Below, one piece after another: positions 9,767 through 18,152 of a DNA stretch of 64,000 nucleotides; the first letter of the stretch is position 1; each line of letters opens with the position of its first letter. The notes under the pieces are model-generated. The model did not search any database and was not told the DNA's origin. It saw only the letters and a program-made list of their open reading frames with translations. The stretch lies in contig JAGFJJ010000048.1 in the NCBI GenBank assembly GCA_024102815.1, positions 62,001 through 126,000 of the forward strand, read 5' to 3'. Both the position numbers and the translations under genes were made by a program. Source of the stretch: Phycisphaerae bacterium. GTDB lineage: Bacteria; Planctomycetota; Phycisphaerae; UBA1845.

Positions 9767-10374
9767 GATCGTGTCTCGCGATCCGCGGCGTCAGCCGGCT
9801 CAGTCGATTCGGCCGAATGTTCCACGCCAGCACTGTCGACCGGCGACGCTCCATCCCCCTCCCACGCCGGGTCCGGCGATTCCCCTTGGAGCAAGGCCGT
9901 CAGCTCCCGACCGACGGCGTCGATCTGATTGTCGGCCAGGCGCGGGTTGATAACCCGGTGTCGCGATTGATCGCGCCCCAGCGTCATCTCCCACACTTCG
10001 AGGTCGTCCTCCATGGCCGAGCCTTCGTAACGCAATTTTCGCTTCCGCATGAGCATCAGCGCCAGGACGAATCGAAACTGCACGCGTGTGGGTTCATCCT
10101 CGCCTTCAAGGCGAAGGAAGAAATCAACCAGAGATTCATCGCCTACGGCGTTCTGCTGCCTGCGCTTATCCTTCCTGGCGGGGACGCGGCTGCGAAAATA
10201 ACAGAAGGTGCCCGCGGGGGCACCCGGCCATGCCTCAAGCGAGTAGTCCTCGCGGCGAAATGTGTCCCCCTCCTCGATCAGCACGCTGTAGAACTCCTCT
10301 CCCTCGGCGAGCACCCGTCCCGAGGCCGCACAAACTCCAGTCGGTCGGACAACGGGCCAATCTTGGGCGGACAT
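9763..10374 (-). CDS. Conserved hypothetical protein
   Basis: A 203-residue soluble protein that I cannot assign to a named family. It begins MSAQDWPVVRPTG and contains ASGRVLAEGEEFYSVL, which resembles a short treble-clef or zinc-ribbon-like start but has only isolated Cys residues (CAASGR and FCYFRSR). The middle is strongly basic and hydrophobic (FVLALMLMRKRKLRYEG) and the end is acidic. The start was chosen at 10374 because GGAG lies 8 bases upstream; an upstream in-frame ATG at 10428 lacks such a site. It is the first gene of the coupled set with the LolA-like lipoprotein (GTGA overlap) and the RDD protein. It is transcribed away from the L,D-transpeptidase gene. Confidence 0.7.
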   Translation of the reverse strand: MSAQDWPVVRPTGVCAASGRVLAEGEEFYSVLIEEGDTFRREDYSLEAWPGAPAGTFCYFRSRVPARKDKRRQQNAVGDESLVDFFLRLEGEDEPTRVQFRFVLALMLMRKRKLRYEGSAMEDDLEVWEMTLGRDQSRHRVINPRLADNQIDAVGRELTALLQGESPDPAWEGDGASPVDSAGVEHSAESTEPADAADRETRS

Positions 10375-10651
10375 GGGCGGGACTCCGGCAACCTCTGGCG
10401 AAACGCGTCTCGCAAGACAGCAGTTCATGCATTGGAGAGTGCATTTCCGCGATCGTCAAGCCGCGACACCGTCCGAACCGCGCCGCCCTTGGTCAGGCCG
10501 ATTGGGTCGTGCGAATTCGGCAAAGCCCTTTCGCTTCGCCTCCCGCGCGCGTATCCTGCTTCGACGTGGATGCGGCTGATGCCGACCCCTGGCCGGTGCC
10601 GATGAATCCGAAGAATGAATCCCATCGTCGCTTGCGACGGAGAAGAAATAC

Positions 10652-11671
10652 GTGGCTCGACGCCGTCGCCGAAAACGCTCTCGACCACTCGCTGTCATCT
10701 CTGTGCTGGCGGTACTCGTGCTGGGCGCATGGTGGCTCTACCCATCAGAGGGCGACGCTCTGCTGCGCCCGCCGACGCCACTGATCGGAGAAACGCGGGA
10801 ACCGGTCGGAACACCCGCGAACAGCGAAGCACCCCCCGCCCCGCGTGAGAGCGCAAGCAGCACCGTGGCGCCAGAATCAGCGTCTCCCATCCCGGCGTCC
10901 GAGGCCTCCCCTCCCGCCCCCACGGAAGAGAAGCTCGCCGCGATCGTGCGAAGCGGAGAGCAAGCTGCAGCCCGAGGCGACTTTATCGCAGCCAGGCAGA
11001 CGCTCTCTGAGGCGATGCGCTCGGGCCTGTCGGGCAGCCAGGCCGATGCTGTTCGCAACCAGCTTGTGCACATCGCCGACGAGACGATCTTTTCCGGGCG
11101 CATCTTTGAGAATGACCCCCTTGTCGAGCGGTACGTCATCAAGCCGGGCGACCACATGGCCAAGATCGCTCGAACGACCATGGTCTCTCCTGAGCTGCTC
11201 GCCCGGATCAACAGCATCGCCGACGTGAATCGGATTCGCGCCGGCCGGGCATTGAAACTGGTCAAGGGTCCGTTCCGCGCCGTGGTGGATAAAGAAACCT
11301 ACACGATGGATGTGTACCTTCAGGACGTGCTCGTGCGCAGCTACCGGGTGGGGCTCGGGGCTGACGACAGCACGCCGCGCGGGCAGTGGCGGGTGGGAAC
11401 TCGCCTGGAGAACCCGACGTACTATCATCCCCGTGGCGGCGAGATCATCACGGCCGACGACCCCCGCAATCCACTGGGAGAACGTTGGATCGGGCTCATC
11501 GGCATATCCGGCGAAGCCCTGGGACAGGAGCGTTACGGAATCCACGGCACCATCGAGCCGGATTCCATCGGCAAGAGCAATTCCCTCGGGTGCATCCGCA
11601 TGCACAACGATGACGTCGAATGGGTCTATGACATGCTGGTTGAGCAGCACTCGACCGTGGAAGTGAAATAG
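10652..11671 (+). CDS. LysM-domain L,D-transpeptidase (YkuD)
   Basis: A 339-residue envelope enzyme. Residues 13-30 form a membrane anchor after a very basic MARRRRRKRSR start. A Pro/Ala/Ser-rich spacer follows, then a LysM peptidoglycan-binding domain (about 158-205, RYVIKPGDHMAKIA). The C-terminal YkuD domain (about 213-335) carries the catalytic signature HGT...SNSLGCIRM, with His near 297 and Cys near 313. L,D-transpeptidases form 3-3 peptidoglycan cross-links or attach proteins to the wall. That implies peptidoglycan in this organism. Translation starts at GTG, with GGAGAAG about 7 bases upstream. It is divergent from the gene ending at 10374. Confidence 0.93.
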   Translation: MARRRRRKRSRPLAVISVLAVLVLGAWWLYPSEGDALLRPPTPLIGETREPVGTPANSEAPPAPRESASSTVAPESASPIPASEASPPAPTEEKLAAIVRSGEQAAARGDFIAARQTLSEAMRSGLSGSQADAVRNQLVHIADETIFSGRIFENDPLVERYVIKPGDHMAKIARTTMVSPELLARINSIADVNRIRAGRALKLVKGPFRAVVDKETYTMDVYLQDVLVRSYRVGLGADDSTPRGQWRVGTRLENPTYYHPRGGEIITADDPRNPLGERWIGLIGISGEALGQERYGIHGTIEPDSIGKSNSLGCIRMHNDDVEWVYDMLVEQHSTVEVK

Positions 11672-11724
11672 CGATTCGGATCCACGACAAGTTAACGACC
11701 GGTAATGTGCGCGCCGCGGAGCAC

Positions 11725-11754
11725 TTGTAGGCCCCCGCAACGCACGGGTACAAT
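11725..11754 (+). promoter_or_regulatory. Candidate sigma70-type promoter
   Basis: TTGTAG, an 18-base spacer and TACAAT lie 36 bases before the start codon of the dockerin-type secreted protein. Consensus match only; no transcript evidence. Confidence 0.4.
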
Positions 11755-11789
11755 TCAACCTCCTGAGACAACCTCATGGGGGGATTTTC

Positions 11790-12596
11790 ATGCTTCGCAC
11801 AGTGGGCTCGCTTGCAGTCCTCGCGGTGGCTTTCTACTCTTGTCGATCGGCACATGCGGGAACAACGATCTTTTTCAACGCGGATCAAACGGGCACGTTT
11901 GTATCTTCAGACTCGACGTCCGACACGTTGAGCAGCGGCGGCTACCTGTTTACGTATACGCGGGACAAATTGTTCACGGGAGGAACAGGGCAGCCGATCG
12001 GTCGCCCCGTTCGTGTACCTTGGCCCACCGGAGTAGAGGCACAGGCGGTTACGACCCCTCCCCCGGGAGGCACGAGCCAGAATGCGCAAATCACCATTCG
12101 GCGTGTGGATGGCCGTCTGTTTGACATGACCGCTTTTACGGCAAAACTGCTGGCGAACACGGCCGGTGCCGGTGCATCCCTGGAAATCATGCCGATTCTG
12201 AACGGCGAAGACGGCTTCAACGATCCCCTCTACTTCAATGCGACAGGGTATTACAACCAGACGTTTTCCTACGATACATCGCCCAGTTACTTGGGTAGCA
12301 CGGCACTTCTCACCGATTTCGAAGCGTACAAGATCAGCCTGTACGTCGATTTTGCGTTTGTCGCCCTTACTCTCTACAGCATGGCCGCTCCCGGGGACAT
12401 CGACGGAGACGGCGACGTTGACTTGGGCGATCTTGAGCTGATTGAATCGTGTGCGTCCGGCCCCGGAGTCCCAGCGACAAGCGGTTGCGGGCCGAAGGAT
12501 CTGGACTATGACACTGACACGGATTTATCCGATATCGCTGTATTTCAGCGCTGCTTTTCGGGCCAGGATGTTCCGGCAGATCCCGAGTGCAAGTAG
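11790..12596 (+). CDS. Secreted protein with dockerin-like calcium repeats
   Basis: A 268-residue exported protein. A signal peptide ends near residue 23 (CRSAHA). The central part (24-200) is Ser/Thr/Tyr-rich, beta-type and not recognised. The C-terminus has two dockerin type I-like segments: DIDGDGDVDLGDLELIESC (about 203-221) and DYDTDTDLSDIAVFQRC (about 240-256). Both carry Asp ladders that would bind Ca2+. Dockerin-like tails are common on secreted planctomycete proteins, where their partners are mostly unknown. GGGGGG precedes the ATG by about 6 bases, and a plausible promoter lies just upstream. The gene stands alone. Confidence 0.8.
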   Translation: MLRTVGSLAVLAVAFYSCRSAHAGTTIFFNADQTGTFVSSDSTSDTLSSGGYLFTYTRDKLFTGGTGQPIGRPVRVPWPTGVEAQAVTTPPPGGTSQNAQITIRRVDGRLFDMTAFTAKLLANTAGAGASLEIMPILNGEDGFNDPLYFNATGYYNQTFSYDTSPSYLGSTALLTDFEAYKISLYVDFAFVALTLYSMAAPGDIDGDGDVDLGDLELIESCASGPGVPATSGCGPKDLDYDTDTDLSDIAVFQRCFSGQDVPADPECK

Positions 12597-12764
12597 ACCA
12601 CAGGTAAAGCGGGCATCTGTGCGGAGATCGCATGGATCGCCCAACAACCGGCTCCGCCCCTGCGGGCCGGGGTCCACATAGGCCGTTGCCTCTCGGCTGC
12701 CATGAACCACTGTTCTCGACGCAAAGGCAATGGTAACCCCGCTCCACTGCGTGCAAGTGGAATT

Positions 12765-13964
12765 TCAGCTTACCGGGCCTTTCTCGAGCTGACCCAGAAA
12801 ACCCGCCAGCCGGTTCATCCCCTCGGTAATGTTGTCAACAGAGTTGGCATACGACAACCGCAGATAGCCTTCTCCTCCCGGACCGAAATCCACGCCGGGC
12901 GTCACTGCGACACCCGTTTCTTCCAGGAGCTGAAAAGCGAAGGAACGCACATCGTCCGTGAATCGACGTACGTTGAGGAACACATAAAAGGCCCCCTTTG
13001 GTTCGGTCGCCGTGGTGAGCCCCATGGCCGCAAGGCGGTCGAGCATGAGACGGCGCCGACCGTCGTATTCCTGCCGCATCCGCTCAACGTCGCTCTCCGC
13101 GTTGCGCAGCGCGGCCAAGGCCGCCAACTGCGGAAAATCCGGCGGGGAGATGAACAAATTCTGCTGAAGCTTCTGCACGGGGCGAACCAGCGGCTGGGGG
13201 AGAATGGCGTAGCCCAGTCGCCAGCCCGTCATTGCGAACAGCTTCGAGAAGCCACTGACAACAATTGTGTCGGAGTCGAACTCGAGCATGGACCGGGCGG
13301 GGGGGCCGTACGTCAACCCGTGGTAGATCTCATCCGAGACAATCGCGAGGCGTGAACCAAACGCATCGGCGAGCTCGCCCATACGTCGCGGCGTGGTGAG
13401 GGTCCCCATGGGGTTGGCGGGAGAGTTGATCACAAGGGCACGCGCCTGGGGCGTCAGCCGAGCCTCGGCTTGCGCAATATCCCACTGGAATCCGTCCTCC
13501 TCGCGCACGGGGACACGAACGGGTACACCGTCGAACGCCGTAACGAAATTCGGATAGCAGGCGTAATGTGGATCGGTGAGCAGCACCTCGCTACCCGGAT
13601 CGAGCAGCGCCGCGAACACGAGCAGCATCGCTCCGGAACTTCCCATCGTAACCACTACGCGGGACGGTGAGATCTCCACGTCGTAACGCTTGCCGTACCA
13701 CTCGGCGATGGCCTGGCGCAATTCCGACCGTCCCAGCGAGTGTGTATAGTGGGTCGCCCCGTCGCGAAGGGCACGTTCCGCAGCCTCCACTGCGGCGGAC
13801 GGCGTATCGAAATCCGGCTCGCCCACCTCGAGGTGAATGACCGATCGGCCCTGCACTTCCAGCTCGGCCGCGCGTTCCAGGACCTCCATGACCAGAAACG
13901 GCGGCATTTCCCGTGCACGCCGACTTACCGGCGCCGTGCGGCGTGATGCCTGCGTAATACTCAT
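12765..13964 (-). CDS. PLP-dependent aminotransferase (aspartate family)
   Basis: A 399-residue class I/II aminotransferase that uses pyridoxal phosphate to move amino groups between amino and keto acids. Family marks are HLEVGEPDFDTP near the N-terminus, INSPANPMGT (cofactor loop), SDEIYHGLTY, and the PLP-lysine motif SGFSKLFAMTGWRLGY around residue 235-250. The substrate cannot be fixed from sequence; aspartate or aromatic amino acids are most likely. The start at 13964 gives a normal family length. The open frame extends 68 codons upstream, but that part is not family-like. AGGA lies 10 bases upstream. Monocistronic, with tRNA-Ala further upstream on the same strand. Confidence 0.9.
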   Translation of the reverse strand: MSITQASRRTAPVSRRAREMPPFLVMEVLERAAELEVQGRSVIHLEVGEPDFDTPSAAVEAAERALRDGATHYTHSLGRSELRQAIAEWYGKRYDVEISPSRVVVTMGSSGAMLLVFAALLDPGSEVLLTDPHYACYPNFVTAFDGVPVRVPVREEDGFQWDIAQAEARLTPQARALVINSPANPMGTLTTPRRMGELADAFGSRLAIVSDEIYHGLTYGPPARSMLEFDSDTIVVSGFSKLFAMTGWRLGYAILPQPLVRPVQKLQQNLFISPPDFPQLAALAALRNAESDVERMRQEYDGRRRLMLDRLAAMGLTTATEPKGAFYVFLNVRRFTDDVRSFAFQLLEETGVAVTPGVDFGPGGEGYLRLSYANSVDNITEGMNRLAGFLGQLEKGPVS

Positions 13965-14261
13965 GACCACCGATTCCTGAGACCCGACGGAAGATGCACA
14001 CACAGACTTCGATACATAGGTCGGCACTCGACCTTTGTCCATGACGGCACGACGACCCTGGCAAATACGGCAATTTGCGCGTCCGAAGTTCAGGAACAAA
14101 CGGCGGACGAGTGTCGCATTTCCGCTACGACCGGCATGCAAAAATCCGCCCAATTGGTCGCAGACCACCCCCGAAATTCGGGTAGACGCGGAGCGAACGC
14201 GGATTATCGAGCCTGAAAGGGCAACTGCGGCAAGCTTGCTTCCCGGCGAGACTTACGTGAC

Positions 14262-14334
<73 letters not shown>

Positions 14335-14437
14335 GCAAAGCCCGTGAAATTAACAGGACCGCCGTCCACGTCAAGCAAGCCTGCCACCGGCCCGCAGCGG
14401 CCCAATAACGCCAAGCCCGAGGGACCACTCCCCGATG

Positions 14438-15442
14438 TTACGTACGGGTAATGAGCGCCGGCGTGGCGCGAACATAGGCCTCGACGTTTGCCGCGTACGT
14501 TTTCATTGCCTCCGCTACGGCCGCGTCCTCATCCTCCACGCGGTCCGGATCGATGAGCGATTCCGTTAACACAAGTCGGTAATGGAAGCCCGGCTCACTG
14601 ATCATGAAACCCTGAATGACCGGCGTTCCGTTGCGGAGGGCGATCCGCATCGGGCCGGATAGGAACGGGCGAACCTCGCCGAAGCACTCGACCTCTTCGT
14701 AGCGCTGGTGCGGCAGCCGCACGCGGGTCACATCCATGGCGCTGCCCAACACATATCCTTCCTGATAGCAGCGATAAATATCGCGTGGATACGTGTCCGC
14801 GTACATCATGCGCAGTTGCGCATACTGCGGAAATCGTTGAGCGAAGCGTTCGTGCATGTAGCGCCGCAGACCACCCTCCCGGCGATCGCGCACGCCGGCC
14901 ACTTTGTACCCCAGCAGGCACATGAGCATGGCCGTGACATGGTGAGGACCGTGGTGCGAAAGCGCCACGTATGCACCGCGTTCCCGCGCCATCGCTTCGT
15001 CCAGCAAATGTCGATTCTCAATTCCGAATAAGCCTGCCGCCCGCGCCGGCGATAGGCAATCCAAGATCATGTAAAAGAGCTTGTCACAACGGGTTCGCTG
15101 GAAGTGTTCGAGCGTGGTGCTGCGTCGCTCCGTGGACGTCGGATGCCGGCCGAGTACCTCGGCGTACGATTGGGCAAAACGCCGCCGGCGCTTGTAATTG
15201 ATCACCCACTCCAGAAAGCCGAACCATCGACCGAACGCATACAGCCCGCGCAGCCCCAGCAGGAGCAGCAGGCCGCGCGTGAAAAGGTGAATCAGCCCGA
15301 AGCTGAACCGCTCCCAAGCCGTCACCGATCGCTCCGACCCCGAATCCGCCGGCAGGACGGCCGACGAGGCGGAACCGGAGCCGCGATGTGTTTCCGCGGC
15401 CGACGGGCTGGCGGTTTGCGAAGCCAACGAACCTCTCCCCAT
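14438..15442 (-). CDS. LpxL/HtrB-like lipid acyltransferase, variant active site
   Basis: A 334-residue member of the LpxL/HtrB (lysophospholipid/lipid A acyltransferase) family. These are inner-membrane enzymes that add a secondary fatty acid to lipid A or a related lipid. A hydrophobic segment lies at about 48-70, after a 40-residue Ser-rich N-terminus. Family-like blocks are ALSHHGPHH (about 161-168), VLGSAMDVTRVRLP and the substrate-pocket block FLSGPMRIALRNGTPVI. The usual catalytic HxxxxE/D reads H163-x4-H168 here, so the acidic partner is missing. Either another residue serves or the enzyme is altered. The other LPS genes in the window (kdsB, kdsC, LptC-like) agree with a lipid A role. 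No close operon partner. Confidence 0.75.
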   Translation of the reverse strand: MGRGSLASQTASPSAAETHRGSGSASSAVLPADSGSERSVTAWERFSFGLIHLFTRGLLLLLGLRGLYAFGRWFGFLEWVINYKRRRRFAQSYAEVLGRHPTSTERRSTTLEHFQRTRCDKLFYMILDCLSPARAAGLFGIENRHLLDEAMARERGAYVALSHHGPHHVTAMLMCLLGYKVAGVRDRREGGLRRYMHERFAQRFPQYAQLRMMYADTYPRDIYRCYQEGYVLGSAMDVTRVRLPHQRYEEVECFGEVRPFLSGPMRIALRNGTPVIQGFMISEPGFHYRLVLTESLIDPDRVEDEDAAVAEAMKTYAANVEAYVRATPALITRT

Positions 15443-15607
15443 GAATCGACAGGCGGGCGCCGAATATCCGTCACGCCTCCTGGACGAAAACGACTCTATC
15501 GATGCCCGCCGGGCCGGGCAACGTCTTCATGCGGTCGCCGCCGGGCTTGTCCGCCTCCCAATAGCGGAATGCGTGCAATCTCGCGATTTGCGTCCTACAT
15601 TACCCGG

Positions 15608-16480
15608 ATGATCCAAATCGGTCGCTACGAAATCCGCTCGGTGGTCAACGGCTGGATCCGCCTGGACGGCGGCGCCATGTTCGGAGTGGTGCCCAAAGTC
15701 CTCTGGGAAGAGTCTGCCGATGTCGATGACCAGAATCGCATCCTCCTCGCCACGCGCTCGCTGATCGCCATCAATCGCCAAGACCGACGCACAATTGTCG
15801 TGGACACCGGTTGCGGCTCAAAATGGGCGGCCACCAAGGCCGAGCGATACGGCATCCGCTCCGAACCGGATGCGCTCGTCAGGGCGCTGGCCGAATCGGG
15901 ACTTACCACCGGCGACGTTACCGATGTCGTCGTCAGCCACTTGCATTTCGACCACAACGGCGGGCTCACGCGTTGGTACGACGAGCCCGGCGAGCGGACC
16001 GAGCTCTCCTTCCCCAATGCCGCCCACTGGATTCACTGCCGACACTGGGAACATGCCCAGTCGCCCCATATCAAGGACCGGGCCTCATTTCTTCGGGAAG
16101 ATTGGTCGGGGTTCGCCGAGGCGGGCGTCCTGCGGCTCCTCGAAGGCGACAATCCCGAATCGACCATCCCGGGTGTTCGCTGGATCCTCTCCAGCGGACA
16201 CACGCCCTTTCAGATTCACCCGTACTTCGAAGGCGGAGGCGGAGGCGGGAGCCTGCTCTTTACCGGCGATATCATACCCACGATTGCGCATTTGCGCCAG
16301 TCGTGGGTCATGGCCTACGACATGCTGCCCATGACCACGATCGAAGAAAAGGGTCGATTCAGCAGCGCGGCCATCCGGGATCGGACCTGGCTGGCGTTTC
16401 CCCACGACCCCCGATTCGGCGCAGTCCGCATCGACGGTCGCCCCGAAAGGCCCATCGTCAGCGAGACGCTGGAAGCCTGA
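15608..16480 (+). CDS. Metallo-beta-lactamase-fold hydrolase
   Basis: A 290-residue MBL-fold protein. The metal-binding signature HLHFDH lies near residues 112-117. Additional likely ligands are His in SSGHTPF, Asp in LFTGDII and a late FPHDP. The N-terminus (IGRYEIRSVVNGWIRLDGG) and the Gly-rich loop EGGGGGGSLLF resemble the AttM/AiiA-type and related quorum-lactonase-like hydrolases, but the substrate is unknown. The open frame runs far upstream without family character. The ATG at 15608 was chosen by homology; it has no strong ribosome site, and an ATG 39 bases upstream is possible. Confidence 0.82.
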   Translation: MIQIGRYEIRSVVNGWIRLDGGAMFGVVPKVLWEESADVDDQNRILLATRSLIAINRQDRRTIVVDTGCGSKWAATKAERYGIRSEPDALVRALAESGLTTGDVTDVVVSHLHFDHNGGLTRWYDEPGERTELSFPNAAHWIHCRHWEHAQSPHIKDRASFLREDWSGFAEAGVLRLLEGDNPESTIPGVRWILSSGHTPFQIHPYFEGGGGGGSLLFTGDIIPTIAHLRQSWVMAYDMLPMTTIEEKGRFSSAAIRDRTWLAFPHDPRFGAVRIDGRPERPIVSETLEA

Positions 16481-16553
16481 CGAATCCTTCAGCAACGTTT
16501 CGCTCTCTAGTGGCATCCAAGCTACTGTGCTCGGCCGCCAGGGCGCGCGCATG

Positions 16554-16583
16554 AAAAACGCGGGCGGCGTGAGCCGGACCCGC
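16554..16583 (-). terminator. Rho-independent terminator
   Basis: On the minus strand a hairpin of GCGGG/CCCGC extended by CGGC/GCCG (tetraloop, 2-base bulge) is followed by five T. It lies about 105 bases past the stop of the tiny lipoprotein-like gene. Confidence 0.65.
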
Positions 16584-16688
16584 GCTTCTCAGCGTTCTTA
16601 TCGAACCACTACGGGAACCAGCCGGACTCGCTGAGAACGGGGTTCTCGGAACGTAGGGATCGATTGTCGATCCACTCGCAGCAGGTAA

Positions 16689-16883
16689 TTACTGCTGGGC
16701 GGCGACGTTGCCATCCTCGAACAGGTCGAAGACAGCGTCGTTGTCCAGGACAAACTCATTGATGGCATACAGCGCCGCGCCGTAGAGGAGCTGCTGCGGA
16801 TTCAGGATGCCACCGAGGCAACCACCCGCGAACAACGTACCCGTCAGGAGCGTCAACGCACACGCCTTCTTCATGCTCTTCAT
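16689..16883 (-). CDS. Tiny lipoprotein-like protein, EFxxDNDxVFD family (copy 1)
   Basis: A 64-residue protein with a basic start, a hydrophobic core and Cys near residue 22 (TLFAGGC). This resembles a lipoprotein signal with a weak lipobox. The mature part is about 40 residues and ends with NEFVLDNDAVFDLFEDG. A second copy at 48936-49118 shares GTLFxxGGCxGxI and EFxxDNDxVFDxFxD, so this is a real gene family and not a chance frame. AAGGAG lies 8 bases before the ATG. Two hairpins lie in the leader, and a strong terminator follows. An in-frame GTG one codon upstream is an alternative start. Monocistronic, function unknown. Confidence 0.85.
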   Translation of the reverse strand: MKSMKKACALTLLTGTLFAGGCLGGILNPQQLLYGAALYAINEFVLDNDAVFDLFEDGNVAAQQ

Positions 16884-17160
16884 CACGTAATCTCCTTAGA
16901 CCTGCCGGGAAACCGCCCGGCGACCACCCTGCACATACCAAACTGGACACCAGGACCATCCTGTGTCCGCCTAACGATCTGCAATAGCTCGATAGCGTTC
17001 CGAATCAGATCCGCTCTCCCATGTCCCGACAGGCGAACTTCGAAAAACACGCATGTCGCAATGAGCTAGCGGACCATCTCGGCCTTCACGGCCGAAACGC
17101 GCGGCAAGCACTGAACCTCCGCGCATCGCTCTGTGTTCTGTAAAAAGCTAATTTCTCTCG

Positions 17161-17181
17161 CGAGACTCCCATGGAGTCTCG
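17161..17181. repeat. Perfect 9-bp inverted repeat
   Basis: CGAGACTCC and GGAGTCTCG are separated by 3 bases. There is no T-run on either side, so it is not a standard terminator. It could be an operator or part of an RNA structure. Confidence 0.5.
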
Positions 17182-17535
17182 ACCGCGCCTCATCCAGACC
17201 CACCCGCGCCGGTCGGCCCAGACTTGATGGGCTATATCGGAAACCAAGGCGGCCCCGCGTTAGCCCTTTCAGATTTTCGCCTTGATTCGAGCCGCCCCAG
17301 CAGTGCTGGGCTCTTTCCCAGAGCCGTCAAACCAAAGCTGGGGGAAGACATTCTCACACCTCGCAACGGTTGTCAAGCGCCAATCTCCCGAAAATCAGAC
17401 ACCGGCAGGGAAGCTGCGCCCCAATAGCGAAACAATACGGGCCTTGAGCGGCCCCTCGGGCGTCCAAGATCCTCGACCTGACGCTCCTGAAACATGGGAG
17501 TTCTTTCGCCACCCGGAGGATGTTGAGCCAGCCGC

Positions 17536-17564
17536 TTGCAGGATCAGCCGATTGACGCTAGAGT
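17536..17564 (+). promoter_or_regulatory. Candidate rpsO-pnp promoter
   Basis: TTGCAG, a 17-base spacer and TAGAGT lie about 98 bases before the rpsO start. Consensus match only. Confidence 0.45.
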
Positions 17565-17661
17565 CCCGCCGACAGGTAACACGAGAGTATGGAGAACGCG
17601 CGGGACAGCGCAGACGGGTAGCGTCCGCATCGGCAGGCGGGCAGTAGGATGGCAAGAGCGT

Positions 17662-17931
17662 ATGGCAACGGCGCAAGAGGCCAAGCAGGGCATCATTCAT
17701 TCACACCGACGCCATGAGAAGGACACGGGTTCCGCGGAAGTGCAGATCGCGCTTCTCACCAGCCGCATCTCGGAACTCACTGGTCATTTGCAATCGAATC
17801 TCAAGGACCACGCCGCGCGGCGCGGGCTCTTGAAGATGGTCGGTCGCCGCACGAAACTGCTGCGCTACCTGACCCAAACCGATCGCGAGCGCTATCGCCA
17901 GATCGTCGCGAACCTCGGCTTGCGAAAGTAG
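17662..17931 (+). CDS. rpsO: 30S ribosomal protein S15
   Basis: An 89-residue S15, the family's usual length. It binds 16S rRNA in the central domain and helps bridge the two subunits. Conserved blocks are [33 protein letters not shown] and RRTKLLRYL. The start at 17662 (MATAQEAKQ) gives the canonical N-terminus; the open frame extends 42 codons upstream without homology. No strong ribosome site is visible. The gene pnp follows after 221 bases, the classical rpsO-pnp order. In other bacteria S15 represses its own mRNA; no such structure is proven here. Confidence 0.96.
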   Translation: MATAQEAKQGIIHSHRRHEKDTGSAEVQIALLTSRISELTGHLQSNLKDHAARRGLLKMVGRRTKLLRYLTQTDRERYRQIVANLGLRK

Positions 17932-18053
17932 CGGTTGCGCGACCGACTGCGGGGAGCTCGCCGCCACGACCCCCGACGACTTCTGCCCCCGACAGAAATC
18001 TCCACGATCGTCGTTAGAACCTGTGCTCGGCAGTGATTCCATCGGCTTTTGAC

Positions 18054-18073
18054 CTTGGGGGAAGCTCCCCAAG
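18054..18073. promoter_or_regulatory. Hairpin in the pnp leader
   Basis: CTTGGGG and CCCCAAG form a perfect 7-base-pair stem with a 6-base loop, 80 bases before the pnp start. In E. coli the pnp leader holds an RNase III-processed hairpin used for autoregulation. A similar role here is inference from position only. Confidence 0.4.
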
Positions 18074-18152
18074 TTGCGCCGTGAATCCTGCCGGGGTCGT
18101 GTGTCGTTGAAGACGTCAGAGTCCGTTACAAGCAGAGATCGGAAACGCGAGC

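Larger units (their letters stand above)
16884..17661. other. Gene-poor, structured intergenic region
   Basis: About 780 bases without a convincing gene. On the left it carries the leader of the tiny lipoprotein gene, with hairpins at 16904-16921 (GCCGGG/CCCGGC) and 16945-16968 (GGACAC...GTGTCC). In the middle are a perfect 9-base-pair inverted repeat at 17161-17181 (CGAGACTCC, loop CAT, GGAGTCTCG) and a 7-base-pair one at 17296-17310 (CCCAGCA/TGCTGGG). On the right is the rpsO promoter candidate. A short frame of 67 codons (17224-17427) has no ribosome site or protein-like composition. A non-coding RNA is possible but unproven. Confidence 0.5.

Noticed and set aside
15104-15607. Upstream extension of the metallo-beta-lactamase frame
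   Set aside because: Overlaps the acyltransferase gene on the other strand and has no family similarity.
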